Source of the DNA: Gp6-AA40 sp963741135
GTDB taxonomy: Bacteria > Acidobacteriota > Vicinamibacteria > Vicinamibacterales > UBA2999
NCBI GenBank assembly: GCA_963741135.1
Contig: CAVUHC010000007.1
Span: 496,001-560,000, forward strand
Reading direction: 5' to 3'
DNA length: 64,000 nucleotides
Position numbers and translations under genes: made by a program. Position 1 is the stretch's first letter, and the number at the start of each line of letters is the position of its first letter. A model generated the notes under the pieces. That model ran no database searches, was not told where the DNA came from, and saw only the letters and a list, made by a program, of their open reading frames with translations. Of this stretch, positions 10,192 to 21,304 are shown one piece after another.

Positions 10192-11374
10192 ATGGCCGAA
10201 CTTCGCACCGAAACGATGACCGTCAACATGGGGCCGCAGCACCCCAGCACGCATGGCGTGCTGCGCCTCGTGCTGGAGCTCGATGGCGAGACCATCAAGT
10301 CGGCCAGGACGACGATCGGGTACCTGCACACCGGGATCGAGAAGACCGCGGAACAGAAGAAGTGGCAGCAGGTGGTCCCGCTCGTCGAGCGGATGGACTA
10401 CCTCGCCGCGCAGTCGAACAGCCTCTGCTACGTCCTGAGCGTCGAGAAGCTGCTTGGCCTCGAGATGCCGCAGCGCGTGAAGGACATCCGCGTGCTGCTC
10501 GCCGAGCTGCAGCGGCTGGCGAGCCATCTCGTCTGGATCGGCACGCACGCGATGGAAATCGGCGCCGTGTCGATGCTGTTCTACGCGATTCGCGAGCGCG
10601 AGCTGCTGATGAACATCAACGAGCTGATCGCCGGGTTCCGTTTCTTCCCGAGCTACTTCCGCGTCGGCGGGCTGCGCGAGGACCTGGCGCGCGGCTTCCA
10701 CGAGGCGGTCAACGCGTTCCTCGATCGCTTTCCCGAAGAAGATCGACGAGTTCGAAGGGCTGCTGACGAAGAACGACATGTTCCTGCGGCGCACCGAGGG
10801 CGTCGGCGTGATCACGCAGGAGGACGCGCTGGCGTGGGGACTGGTCGGCCCGATTGCGCGCGGATCCGGGTCCGACTACGACGTGCGCAAATACTTTCCG
10901 TATACCGGCTACGAGACCTACGACTTCAAGGTCCCGACCGCGACCGAAGGCGACGTCTTCGCGCGCTACCGCGTCCGCGTCGCGGAGATGCGCGAGAGCG
11001 TGAAGATCGCGCGGCAGGCGATCAAGCGCATCACGCCGTCGGGTGCCTGGGCGTGCGACGACACGCGCGTCGTCCCGCCGCCGAAGGACAAGGTCTACAC
11101 GGAGATGGAAGCGCTGATTCAGCACTTCCTGATCTACTCGCAGGGATTCACCGTGCCGGCCGGCGAGGCGTACGTGCCGGTTGAAGGGCCGCGCGGCGAG
11201 CACGGCGTCTACATCGTGTCGGACGGCACGAACCGGCCGTGGCGCGTCAAGATGCGGCCGCCGTCGTTCATGGCCATCCAGGCGCTGCCGAAGATCATCG
11301 AGGGCGGCATGATTGCCGACGTCGTCGCCGTCATCGGCTCGAACGACGTCGTGATGGGAGACTGCGACCGGTGA
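10192..11374 (+). CDS. nuoD: NADH-quinone oxidoreductase subunit D (one frame break)
   Basis: 49-kDa-type subunit forming the quinone pocket with NuoB. N-terminal MNMGPQHPSTHGVLRL and GYLHTGIEK, mid RMDYLAAQSN, and C-terminal VEGPRGEHGVYIVSDG and RPPSFMAIQAL are all present. The frame breaks near 10737 (TTTCCC-G-AAG), where deleting one G joins the two halves. The stop overlaps the GTG start of nuoE. Confidence 0.9.
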
Positions 11375-12037
11375 GCTTTCATCCCGAGATGGAATACGCG
11401 CCGGCGAAGTTCCACAGGTCGGAACGGAAGCTGGCGGAGCCGGGCGAGCCGTTCAAGTACACGCCCGAGAACCAGGCGAAGTTCGACGAGAACGTCACGC
11501 AGTATCCGCCGGACCAGCGGAAGTCGGCGATTCTCTACGCGCTCTATCTCGCCCAGAAGCAGCAGGGCTACCTGACCGCCGCGGCGATGCGGCACGTGGC
11601 GGAGCAGATCCGCTGCACGCCCGCCGAGGTCGAGGACGTCGTGTCGTACTACACGATGTTCTACACGCGGCCCGTCGGCAAGTACGTGCTGAACGTCTGC
11701 CGCACGCTGTCGTGCGCGCTGCTTGGCGCCGAGCGCGTCACCGAGGAGCTGAGCGCGAAGCTCGGGATCAAGCCGGGCGAGACCGATCCGACGCGGCACG
11801 TTCACGCTGATGGAAGTCGAGTGCCTTGGCGCGTGCGACCGCGCGCCGGTCGTGATGGTCAACGACGACTGGCACGAAGGGCTGTCGCCCGAGCAGTGCG
11901 CGAAGTTCATCGACGACATCCGCGCGCGCGGCGGCGCCGCGTTCACCGGTTGTCATTTGAAAAAGGAGCCGGCGGGGGCAGGGGGACGGGGGAAGGGGTT
12001 AGCGGCGCGGACTTTTCAGGTCCGCGAAACCATATGA
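11371..12037 (+). CDS. nuoE: NADH-quinone oxidoreductase subunit E (frame break)
   Basis: 24-kDa-type subunit with a [2Fe-2S] cluster; ligands in CRTLSC and CLGAC. GTG start overlaps the nuoD stop. The frame breaks near 11800, between the ligand pairs, and is restored by removing one base. The tail after GCHLKK is translated from a GGGGGA/GGGTTAG run and a GCGGAC palindrome, so the natural C-terminus may be extended by repeat DNA. Overlaps the nuoF ATG. Confidence 0.85.
11970..12028. repeat. Composite repeat: GGGGGAAGGGGTTAG run plus GCGGAC palindrome
   Basis: A G-rich word run matching one arm of the element at 52868-52975 is followed at 12004-12026 by GCGCGGACTTTTCAGGTCCGCG. Both lie within the 3' end of nuoE, just before the nuoF start. 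Confidence 0.65.
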
Positions 12038-13348
12038 CTTACGAACCAGTCCTGACGCAAGCACGTCGGCGAGCCGAACGCGTACACGCTGGACTTCTAC
12101 ATGAAGAACCAGCGCGGCTACGAGGGTCTGCGCAAGGCGCTGACGCATGAAGCCGAACGACATCATCGAGCAGGTGAAGGCGTCGGGTCTGCGCGGCCGC
12201 GGCGGCGCCGGCTTCCCGACGGGCATGAAGTGGCAGTTCGTGCTCAAGGACACGCCCAAGCCGAAGTACATCTGCTGCAACGCCGACGAGAGCGAGCCCG
12301 GCACGTTCAAGGATCACGTGCTGATGGAGCGCAACCCGCACCTGCTGATCGAAGGCTGCGCGATCTGCCTGCTACGCCATCGGCGCGAAGGTCGCCTACA
12401 TCTACATCCGCGGCGAGTTCTACCACGTGCAGGAGATCCTCGAGGCCGAGATCGAGAAGGCGTACAAGGCCGGTTATCTCGGCAAGAACATCTTCGGCAG
12501 CGGCTTCGACTGCGACGTCTTCATGCATCGCGGTGCCGGCGCGTACGAAGCGGGCGAGGAGACCGCGCTGATCGAATCGCTCGAAGGCAAGCGCGCGCAG
12601 CCGCGGCTGAAGCCGCCGTTCCCCGCGGTCGCCGGTCTCTATCAGTGCCCGACCGCGGTGAACAACGTCGAGACGCTGTGCAACGTGCCGCTCATCGTGC
12701 TGAACGGCGCGGAGTGGTTCGCCAAGCTCGGTCCCGAGAAGAACGGCGGCCCGAAGCTCTATTGCGTCAGCGGCCACGTCAAGAAGCCCGGTGTCTACGA
12801 AGCGTCGATGAACACGACGCTGCGCGAGCTGATTTACGACTACGCCGGCGGCATCCGCGGCGATCGCCCGCTGAAGGCGATCATTCCTGGCGGGTCGTCG
12901 GTGCCGCTGCTGCTCCCCGATCAGCTCGATACCCCGGCCAGCTTCGACGCCATGCAGAAAGCCGGCTCGCTGCTCGGCTCCGCCGGCCTCATCGTGCTCG
13001 ACGACAGCGTCTGCATGGTCTGGCTCGCGATGAACCTGCTGCACTTCTACCGCCACGAGTCGTGCGGCAAGTGCACGCCATGCCGTGAAGGCGGCGACTG
13101 GCTGTACAAGCTGCTCTTGCGGCTCGAGCGCGGCGAGGGCCAGGCGAAGGATCTCGATCTGCTGTTCGGCGTCGCGAACAACATCGTCGGCAAGACGCTC
13201 TGCGCGTTCGGCGACGCTGCGGCCACGCCGGTGCTCTCGACGATGAAGCTGTTCCGGGCGGAGTACGAGGCGCACGTGCGCGAGGGCCGGTGCACGCTGA
13301 CCGGCCGACTGGCGCGCGAAGCAGCCGCTCTTCGCGGGGGCCCACTGA
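12034..13348 (+). CDS. nuoF: NADH-quinone oxidoreductase subunit F (several frame breaks)
   Basis: Binds NADH and FMN and carries cluster N3. Visible: GLRGRGGAGFPTGMKW (FMN/NADH fold), CCNADESEPGTFKDH, TAVNNVETLCNVP, IPGGSS and HESCGKCTPCREG (cluster ligands). Breaks near 12057, 12135, 12371 and close to the 3' end. ATG 12034 overlaps the nuoE stop. The stop at 13346-13348 assumes a lost frame is restored; as given, the frame runs into nuoH without a stop, which I do not take as a real fusion. Confidence 0.85.
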
Positions 13349-14408
13349 TGGGTCACGCAACCCTCTGGGCGTCGTTCGACCCGTACCTGCGGCCTTCCGT
13401 GATCGGCCTGATGATCTTCGTCGTGTTCAACGCGCTGATCATCGCGTCGGCGATCCTCGTGCTCGCCGAGCGCAAGATCATGGGCTTCATGCAGCAGCGG
13501 TACGGCCCGTACCTGGTCGGGCCGCACGGGATGCTGCAGCCGATCGCCGACATCCTGAAGCTGCTGTTCAAGGAGGAACTGCGGCCGAAGGGCGCCGACA
13601 GGTGGCTCTTCACGCTGGCGCCGATGATCTCGGTGATCGCCGCTTTTACCGCGTTCGCGACGGTGCCGTTTGGCGCCGAGACGACGTTCTTCGGGCTGCT
13701 CGACGACGCCGGTCAAGCTTGGTGTCTCCGACGTCAACGTCGGCGTGCTCGTCGTCTTCGCGGTCACCTCGATGGGCGTCTACGGCATCGTCCTCGCCGG
13801 CTGGTCGTCCAACAGCAAGTACTCGCTGCTGGGCGGGCTGCGCGCGTCGGCGCAGATGATCAGCTACGAGCTGGCGTATGCCACGGCGCTCGCCTCGGTG
13901 GTCATGCTGGCCGGGTCGCTGTCGCTGCGCGAAGTCGTCGATTCGCAGTCGGGCTACTGGTTGGGATTCATCCCGCGCTGGTACCTGTTCCTGCAGCCGC
14001 TCGGCTTCATCATCTACGTCATTGCGGGCGTTGCGGAAACCAATCGCGCGCCGTTTGATTTTCCAGAGGCGGAGCAGGAGCTCGTGGCCGGTTACAACAC
14101 CGAGTACAGCTCGGTGCGCTTCGCGCTGTTCCCGCAGGCCGAATACATCAACATGGCGACGATGTCGGCCGTGGCCACCGATCTGTACCTGGGCGGATGG
14201 CACGGACCGTTCCTGCCGCCCGGCGTACGGGTGGATCTGGTTCCTCCTGAAGGTCGGCCTGATCCTCTTTGCCTACATCTGGGTGCGCTGGACCGTGCCG
14301 CGCTACCGCTACGACCAGTTGATGCAGTTCGGATGGAAGTGGCTGTTCCCGGCGGCGGTGCTGAATCTCATCGCGACGGCGGCGCTGATCCTCTATTTCA
14401 ATGCCTGA
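13348..14408 (+). CDS. nuoH: NADH-quinone oxidoreductase subunit H (frame breaks)
   Basis: Membrane subunit at the junction of the two arms, lining the quinone tunnel. ERKIMGFMQQRYGP, GPHGMLQPIADILKLLFKE and ETNRAPFDFPEAEQELVAGYNTEY motifs are all present across multiple helices. Breaks near 13706 and 14220. It directly follows nuoF, where nuoG would be expected, and directly precedes nuoJ, where nuoI would be expected. Confidence 0.9.
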
Positions 14409-14939
14409 CACGATCCTGTTTTATCTGCTCGCCGGGGTGGCGATCGTCGCGTCAGCGCTCGTCATCGGCCAGCGCAACCCGATGTACAGCATCATGCTGC
14501 TCATCGCGTCGTTCGGTGCGCTCTCCGGGCTCTACATCACGCTCGACGCGCCGTTCGTGGCGATGGCGCAGATCATCGTCTACGCGGGCGCCATCATGGT
14601 GCTGTTCCTCTTCGTCGTGATGCTGCTGAACGCGCCGCAGGAGGATGCTGCGGAGTGGGATCGGACGCACCCGTTGCGGAGGCCGGGTTTCGCGCGCTTC
14701 GGCGCGCTGCTGGCGGGGCTGCTCATCGTCCAGCTCGGCTGGGCGCTGATGCGGGCCACTGCGCTCGTCGAGACGCCGGTCGCGAGCCGCGGTGACGCCG
14801 CCGCCATCAGCTCGGTGCGCGCACTCGGGCGGCGTGCTCTTCACCGACTACATGTTCGCGTTCGAGGCGACGTCGGTCCTGATCCTGGTCGCGATGGTCG
14901 GCGCCGTCGTGCTGGCGCCGAAGGGAGGACGACCGGTGA
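14401..14939 (+). CDS. nuoJ: NADH-quinone oxidoreductase subunit J (frame break)
   Basis: Multi-helix membrane subunit. N-terminal LFYLLAGVAIVASALVIGQRNP and the conserved QIIVYAGAIMVLFLFVVMLLN region are intact; the C-terminal helix (FEATSVLILVAMVGAVVLA) continues in another frame after about 14826. ATG overlaps the end of nuoH. Stop set at TGA 14937-14939, overlapping the nuoK start. Confidence 0.8.
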
Positions 14940-15240
14940 TCCCGCTCGAGCCACTACCTGGTTGTTTCGGCGATCCTGTTCGCCATCGGCACGGCGGGCG
15001 TCTTCCTGCGGAAGCAACCTGATCACGATTCTCCTGTCGGTGGAGATCATGCTGAACGCCGTGAACCTGACGTTCGTGGCGTTCGGCCGGGCTCAGGGCA
15101 CCGTCGATGGACAGATCATCACGTTCTTCGTGATGACCGTGGCCGCCGCAGAGGCCGCCGTCGGCCTCGCGATCGTCATCGGCCTGTTCCGCCACCGCGA
15201 GTCGCTCAACCCGGACGCCTTCACGTCGCTGAAGTGGTGA
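14936..15240 (+). CDS. nuoK: NADH-quinone oxidoreductase subunit K (frame breaks)
   Basis: Small antiporter-like subunit with three helices. HYLVVSAILFAIGTAGVFLRK, NLITILLSVEIMLNAVNLTFVAF (with the conserved Glu) and TVAAAEAAVGLAIVI are visible. Single extra C bases near 14951 and 15012 break the frame. GTG 14936 is the best start. The stop overlaps the nuoL ATG. Confidence 0.85.
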
Positions 15241-17381
15241 TGATCGCCCTAATCCCTCTCTTCCCGCTGCTCGGGTTCGTCATCAACGCGTCGCTCGGAC
15301 GCCGGCTGCCGAAGGCGGTGTCGGGCGGGCTTGCGTCGCTCGTGATGCTTGCCGTCGTTCGCCGTGTCTCCGTACTGATCGTGTGGCAGCTGGCGAATCT
15401 CGCGCCAAGCCAACGCGTCATCGAGCAGACCCTCTACACGTGGATTGCCTCCGGCGACTTCGTGCTCGACCTGACATTCCGCGTCGATCCGCTGGCATCG
15501 GTGATGATCCTCGTCATCACCGGCATCGGTTCGCTGATTCACATCTACTCGACCGCCTACATGCACGAGGAGTCGGACAGCGAATACGCGCGGTACTTCT
15601 CGTATCTGAACCTGTTCGCGGCGTTCATGCTGGTGCTGGTGCTGGGCGCAACTTCCTGGTCCTGTTCATCGGGTGGGAAGGCGTCGGCCTCTGCTCGTAC
15701 CTGCTGATCGGCTTCTGGTTCGAGAAGAAGTCGGCAGCCGACGCGGGCAAGAAGGCATTCGTCGTCAACCGGATCGGCGACTACGCGTTCATCCTCGGCA
15801 CGCTGCTGCTCTTCGTGCGCTTCGGCACGCTCGACTTCCAGCGGATTGCATCGGCGGTGGCGCCGCTCGCGCCAGAGTCGATGTTCGGCACGCTGTCGCT
15901 GGCGACATTGCTCCTCTTCATCGGTGCAACCGGTAAGTCGGCGCAGATTCCTCTCTACGTCTGGCTGCCGGACGCGATGGAAGGTCCGACGCCGGTCTCC
16001 GCCCTGATCCATGCCGCGACGATGGTGACCGCCGGCGTGTACATGATCGGCCGCAACGCGGTGCTCTTCAGCCATGCGCCCGAGACCATGGGCGTCGTGG
16101 CGGTGATTGGCGCGGCGACGGCGTTGATGGCGGGGACGATCGGCCTGGTGCAGAACGACATCAAGCGGGTGCTCGCGTATTCGACCGTCTCGCAGCTTGG
16201 ATACATGTTCCTCGCGATGGGCGTCGGCGCGTTTGGCGCGGGCATCTTCCATCTGTACACGCACGCCTTTTTCAAGGCGTGCCTGTTCCTCGGATCGGGC
16301 GCGGTCATTCACGCGTTGCACGGGGAGCAGGACATCCGCAACATGGGCGGCCTCAAGGCGGCGTTGCCGATCACGTATTGGACGTTCCTGATTGGATCGC
16401 TGGCGATCGCAGGCGTCCCGGGCCTTGCCGGATTCTTCAGCAAGGACGAGATTCTCTTCGAGACGTTCGCGCACGGCCACACAATCCTGTGGATCATCGG
16501 CATCCTCACGTCGCTGCTGACGGCGACCTACATGTTCAGGCTCGTGTTCCTGACCTTCCATGGCGAGCGGAGGGAAGGTGCGATTGCAACTGACGTGGGT
16601 GCGACCGGGCACGACGCGGGTGCGATCGAGCACGAGGCTGGTGCAATCTCGCACGGCCACGGTGCGATCTCGCACCGACCCGGTGCCGACTTGCACCATG
16701 ACCATCCCGGATCGCACGGACCTGGTGCCGGATCGCACCAGCACGGTTCCGGATCGCACCTTCACGATGCGCCCCCTGCGATGGCATTGGCGCTGATCGT
16801 GCTGGCGCTCGGTTCCGTGCTTGCCGGGTACGTTGGCGTCCCGCATGCGCTTGGCGGTAATAACGCGCTCGCCGCGTGGCTGGAGCCCTCGTTCGAAGCG
16901 CGCTCGGTCACGACGCTCGCCGGCGAGCAGGTCGCGACGCCGGGAGAGCCGGGAGCAACCGCCGCTGGTGAGGCTGGTGCGGAAGGCGACGAAGGCCTCG
17001 AGCTGACGCTGATGGTCGTGTCGAGCCTCGTGGCGCTCCTCGGCATCGGGCTCGCCGCATTCATCTGGCTGAAGCGGCGGGAGATCGCCGACAAGGCGGC
17101 GCGTACGTTCCACGGGGTCTACACGCTCCTGCTCAACAAGTATTACGTCGACGAGATCTACGACGCGGCGATCGTGCAGCCGATCCGCATCGTGTCGCAG
17201 GAAGGCCTCTGGCGCGGTGTCGACGTGCACGTGATCGACGGCGCGGTGAACGGCACCGCGTCGATCGTCGAAGGCGGATCGTCGCTGCTGCGGCGGCTGC
17301 AGACCGGTTCGGTGCGCGACGTATGCAGGGTCGCTCCTCCTCGGCGTCGTCCTGATCCTCGGGTACTACCTTTGGAGATAG
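15240..17381 (+). CDS. nuoL: NADH-quinone oxidoreductase subunit L with expanded His-rich loop (frame breaks)
   Basis: Largest proton-pumping antiporter-like subunit with the lateral helix. FIGWEGVGLCSYLLIGFW, FVVNRIGDYAF, LPDAMEGPTPVSALIHAATMV, LVQNDIKRVLAYSTVSQLGYM and FSKDEIL are conserved. Breaks near 15652 and 17322. A loop that is short in most family members is expanded by nine 21-bp units (16577-16765) that encode His-rich heptads. ATG overlaps the nuoK stop; the protein ends LGYYLWR after frame correction. Confidence 0.9.
16577..16765. repeat. Nine in-frame 21-bp repeats inside nuoL
   Basis: Nine consecutive units of 21 bp, most beginning GGTGC and containing GCAC, so that most units hold a small GGTGC-GCACC palindrome. 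They translate to nine heptads: GAIATDV, GATGHDA, GAIEHEA, GAISHGH, GAISHRP, GADLHHD, HPGSHGP, GAGSHQH, GSGSHLH. Flanked by normal NuoL sequence. Confidence 0.9.
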
Positions 17382-17402
17382 GCGCCCCGTAAAGGGACGC
17401 CC
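17381..17402. repeat. Short palindrome at the nuoL/nuoM junction
   Basis: GGCGCCCC-gtaaa-GGGACGCC, an imperfect 8-bp stem with one mismatch, starting at the last base of the nuoL stop. The same TAAAGG loop type occurs at 28438-28463 (GCGGGCC-gtaaa-GGCCCGC). Confidence 0.6.
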
Positions 17403-17414
17403 TACGGAGACGTA

Positions 17415-18988
17415 TTGAACGTTCCGCTGTTATCGATCTCGTGGCTGCTGCCGGTTGCCGGCGCCGTGCTGCTGCTGTTCGTCGGCAACGCCGACGGACG
17501 CCGCAACGGCCTGATCCGCTGGCTCACGCTGATCGTGTCGATCGCCGGTCTTCGCCGTGACGCTGGCGATCTGGGCGTCCTTCGACGCCGCGTCGCCGGA
17601 GTTCCAGCTCGTCGAACGGCATGCGTGGATTCCCGCTTTCGGCATCGACTACTACGTCGGCATCGACGGCATCAGCCTGCTGCTGGTCGTCCTGACCGGC
17701 TTTCTGACGCCCGATCGCGCTGCTGTCGTCGTGGTCGTCGATCGACCGGAAGGTGAAGGAGTTCTCGATCTTCATCCTGCGTGCTCGAGGCGGCGATGAT
17801 CGGCGTCTTCCTCTCGCTCGACCTGTTCCTCTTCTACGTCTTCTGGGACGCGATGCTCATCCCGATGTATTTCCTCATCGGGATCTGGGGCTACGACCAG
17901 CGGATCTACGCGGCCATCAAGTTCATGCTCTACACGATGGCCGGCAGCGTGCTGATGCTGGTCGCGATCCTCGGCCTGGCGTACCTGCACATGGCCGCGA
18001 CCGACTCGTACAGCTTCGACCTGCTCAAGCTCTACACGCTCGACATCGCGCCGAGCACGCAGTTCTGGTTCTTCCTCGCCTTCGCGGTCGCGTTTGCGAT
18101 CAAGGTGCCGCTCTTCCCGTTTCACACGTGGCTGCCCGATGCGCACGTTCAGGCGCCGACGGCCGGCTCGGTGATCCTCGCCGGCGTGCTCCTGAAGATG
18201 GGCACGTACGGGTTCGTGCGGTTCGCGTTCCCGCTGTTCCCGCTGGCCGCGACGTACTTCGCGCCGTGGATCGCGGTGCTCGCGGTCATCGGCATCATCT
18301 ACGGCGCACTGGTCGCGATGGTGCAGCCGGACATGAAGAAGCTGGTGGCGTACTCCTCGGTGAGCCACCTCGGCTTCGTCGTGCTCGGCATCTGCGCGAT
18401 GAACGTGCAACGGCGTGCAGGGCGCGGTCTACCAGATGCTCGCGCACGGCGTCAGCACCGGCGGGCTCTTCCTCATCGTCGGCATGCTCTCGGATCGCCG
18501 GCACACGCGCCTGATCAGCGAGTTCGGCGGGCTGAAGACGGTGATGCCGCGGCTGACCGCTGCCTTCCTGATCATCACGCTCGCGTCGATCGGGCTGCCT
18601 GGTCTCAACGGCTTCATCGGCGAGTTCCTGATCATGCTCGGCGCGTTCCGGTGGGATCCGCGCTACGTCGTCGGCGCCGGACTTGGCGTCATCCTGTCGG
18701 CGGTCTACATGCTCTGGATGTTCCAGCGCGTCTACTACGGCAAGGTGACGCACGACGAGAACGCGCACGCTGCCGGATCTGCTGCCGCACGAGTGGAGCT
18801 CGGTCATACCGCTGTGCGCGGTCGCGCTGGTGATGGGCGTCTTCCCGGCAGTGTTTCTGAAGCCGATGGAGCCCGCCGTCACGCGCATCGTCGAACGGCT
18901 GCAGAACACGCAGACGCTGCGCGTGAACGAGAATGCAAAATGCAAAATTCAAAATGCAAACAATACGTGCTTCGCAGCAGGTCGGTGA
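17415..18988 (+). CDS. nuoM: NADH-quinone oxidoreductase subunit M (frame breaks)
   Basis: Antiporter-like proton-pumping subunit. WIPAFGIDYYVGIDGISL, FYVFWDAMLIPMYFLIGIWG, FAIKVPLFPFHTWLPDAHV, KLVAYSSVSHLGFV and GLPGLNGFIGEFLI are conserved. Breaks near 17552, 17702, 17780, 18408 and 18770, each restored by dropping one base. TTG 17415 is the likely start. The C-terminus after TQTLRVNEN is read from the ATGCAAA-family repeat before a TGA at 18986. Confidence 0.9.
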
Positions 18989-19052
18989 ACAGCGCGACGG
19001 CGTTCATCCCTTGTCCCGTAACAAGCAGAGTTTGCATTTTGCATTTTGCATC
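18932..19052. repeat. Inverted tandem-word element, ATGCAAA family, nuoM/nuoN
   Basis: Left arm AATGCAAAATGCAAAATTC and right arm TTTGCATTTTGCATTTTGCA, about 70 nt apart. The left arm lies in the nuoM 3' end and the right arm ends 15 nt before the nuoN ATG. Same family at 44186-44280. Confidence 0.85.
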
Positions 19053-19067
19053 CGAATTACTGAACAC

Positions 19068-20512
19068 ATGTTCAACTCAGCGTTCGACGCGATCGTCCCG
19101 ATGACTCTCGCGTGACCCTGGCGGCGCTCGCGTGCATGGCGCGCCGAGGCGTTCCGCGGCCGCGGCGAACGGATGCCGATCGGCGGGCTCGGCATCGTCG
19201 GCCTGATCGGCGCGGCGATTGCGTCGGCGCTGCTCTGGAACGGCAATACGGCGAGCTTCGGCGTGATCGTCGGCGACAACTTCGGGCTGTTCGTCACGCT
19301 CGTGCTCGTGGCCGTCGGCATCCTGACGATCATGTTCTCGTCGCAGGTCATCGATCGCGACGGGATGCCGGCGGGCGAGTACTACACGCTCGATGCTGTT
19401 CTCGATCGCCGGCATGATGATGATGGCGACGGCGAACGACCTGCTGGTCATCTTCATCGCGCTCGAAATCCTGTCGCTCGCCGTCTACGTGCTGACGGGC
19501 ATCCGCCGCGACGATCCGCGCGCGACCGAAGCGGCGTTCAAGTACTTCCTGCTCGGCGCCTTCTCGAGCGCGTTCTTCCTCTACGGCATTGCGTTCACGT
19601 TCGGACTGACCGGCAGCACGCGTCTCGATCGGATCGGGTCGTACCTGGCGGCGCAGTCGCTGTCCGACAACCCGCTCATCCTCGTGGCGCTCGGCCTGCT
19701 GCTTGTCGGCTTCGCGTTCAAGATCTCCGCGGTGCCGTTCCACATGTGGACGCCCGATGCGTACGAGGGCGCGCCCGCCATCGTCACCGGCTTCATGTCG
19801 ACCGGCGTGAAGGCGGCGGCGTTCGCCGCGTTCGCCCGCGTGTTCCTCTCGGCGTTCGAGCCGTTCAGCGCCGACTGGGCGCCGATCGTCTGGGTGATTG
19901 CGGCGGCGACGATGATCCTCGGGACCGTCGTGGGGGTGGCGCAGACGAACCTGAAGCGGATGCTCGCGTATTCGAGCATCGCGCACGGCGGCTACCTGCT
20001 GGTCGGCCTCGTGGCGGCCAACCAGGTGGGTAAGGCCGCGATTCTCTTCTACCTCGCCGCCTACGCGATCACGAACCTCGCCGCGTTCGGCGTGATCGCA
20101 CTGCTTGGCTCGCGCGATCGCGCGAACGACGAGCTGCGCGATTACGCCGGCCTCTGGTACAGCCATCCAGGTCTGTCAGCGTTGATGACGGTGTGTCTGC
20201 TGTCGCTCGGCGGCCTTCCGCCGACGGCCGGCTTCATCGGCAAGTGGTACATCTTCAGCGCCGCCGTCAGCGCCGGCTACTACGGCCTCGCGATCATCGG
20301 CGTGCTGACGAGCGTGATCTCGGTGTTCTTCTACCTGCGCGTCGTGGTGATGATGTACATGCAGGAACGCGGCACCGAGGCGCCGCAGCATCCACGTGAC
20401 CGCCGTCAGCATGGCCGCGCTGACCGTCGCGATCGTCGCGATCTTCTACCTGGGAATCCTGCCGACGCAGGTGCTGAACCTCGCCGCGCAATCAATTGCC
20501 ACGATCTTCTAG
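19068..20512 (+). CDS. nuoN: NADH-quinone oxidoreductase subunit N (frame breaks)
   Basis: Last antiporter-like subunit and last gene of the operon. LLVIFIALEILSLAVYVLTG, KYFLLGAFSSAFFLYG, FAFKISAVPFHMWTPDAYEGAP, LKRMLAYSSIAHGGYLLVG and LGGLPPTAGFIGKWYIF are conserved. Breaks near 19107, 19141, 19396 and 20380; the central 330 residues are intact. ATG 19068 follows the repeat. Confidence 0.9.
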
Positions 20513-20514
20513 AT

Positions 20515-20615
20515 TAGCCACGAGAACACAGAGGTGTACGGAACCACGGTTTTTGGTCTTGCGCGCGCCAATTCCCGGGGCGCCTTGGGAGTTGGGAGTT
20601 GGAAGTCGGGCATGG
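20515..20615. repeat. Degenerate tandem-word DNA after nuoN
   Basis: Starts with GCCACGAGAACACAGAGG (CACAGAG-type words), then, near 20580, CTTGGGAGTTGGGAGTTGG, a tandem of TTGGGAG. No clear inverted arm for either. It fills most of the gap to the next gene. Confidence 0.5.
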
Positions 20616-20674
20616 CATCCGAAGTCTGCATTCCTCAGCTCTCCAGTCATCGATTGTGAACAGCCTGTGTCAGA

Positions 20675-21284
20675 ATGTTCGGTGTGGCGCAGGTCGCTTC
20701 TGACATCGATCGCGAGCTGAACATGCTCGAGGCGGAGCTGAAGCGGCTCGAGGCGGAGTACAACATGTTCTTCGCCGGCCGGCTTCCGCGGCCGCCGTGG
20801 GAGACGCGTAGCCGCGTCGACGCGATGGTCAAGCGGATCGACCGCGGCCACATCAGCAATACCGGCGCCCGCTTCCGTTTCTCGACGCTGCAATCCCGCT
20901 ACGCGACATTCGTCGAGCTCTGGGATCGTGGGCTCCGCGCGCGCGAGGATGGACGACCTGGTCCCTTTGCGCAGCCGCGCCCGGTCGCTCCCGAAGAAGC
21001 CGAAAGCGTGCCCCCGATCGCATTCTGAACGTCACAGACGTTCAGCGATCCGCTCCACGAGATGGACAAGCTCCGGGAGCTCTACGACAGCCTGGCGGAA
21101 GCGCGCCGCGAAGTCGGCGAGGATGCGATCCCGTTCCACAAGTTCGCGGATCTGATCAAGACGCAGGTCGGGACGTTCAAGCAGAAAGGCACGCGCGGAG
21201 GTCGCGTTCCGGGTCGCCGTCAAGCACGGCAAGGTCGCGTTCACCGCGCGGGCGATGAAGGGACCCGAGGACGACGAAGGTTGA
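20675..21284 (+). CDS. Coiled-coil protein resembling the MXAN_5187 C-terminal family (frame breaks)
   Basis: About 200 residues over three frames. N-terminal coiled coil (ELNMLEAELKRLEAEYNMFFAGRLPRPPWETR), then RFRFSTLQSRYATFVELWDRGLRAREDGRPGPF, then MDKLRELYDSLAEARREVG and a C-terminal VAFRVAVKHGKVAFTARAMKG after another break. From memory this matches a family named after Myxococcus MXAN_5187; function unknown. Breaks near 21028 and 21200. Stands alone after the nuo operon and converges on the cold-shock gene. Confidence 0.55.
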
Positions 21285-21304
21285 GTGGGAAGCCGAGGAG
21301 TGAA

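Noticed and set aside
12427..14058. One open frame joining nuoF and nuoH as a fusion protein
   Set aside because: The join lacks a linker, TGATG start-stop overlap is present in the next frame, and this operon is full of single-base indels; a lost stop by indel is more likely.
16560..16790. Possible CRISPR array in nuoL
   Set aside because: The units are contiguous 21-mers without unique spacers, are in frame, and no cas genes are nearby.
9675..20380. Programmed +1 frameshifting at every broken nuo gene
   Set aside because: Most breaks are +1 and can be placed at codon boundaries, but that placement is an artefact of how the frames are joined. No common slippery site is seen and some breaks are -1 in G runs.
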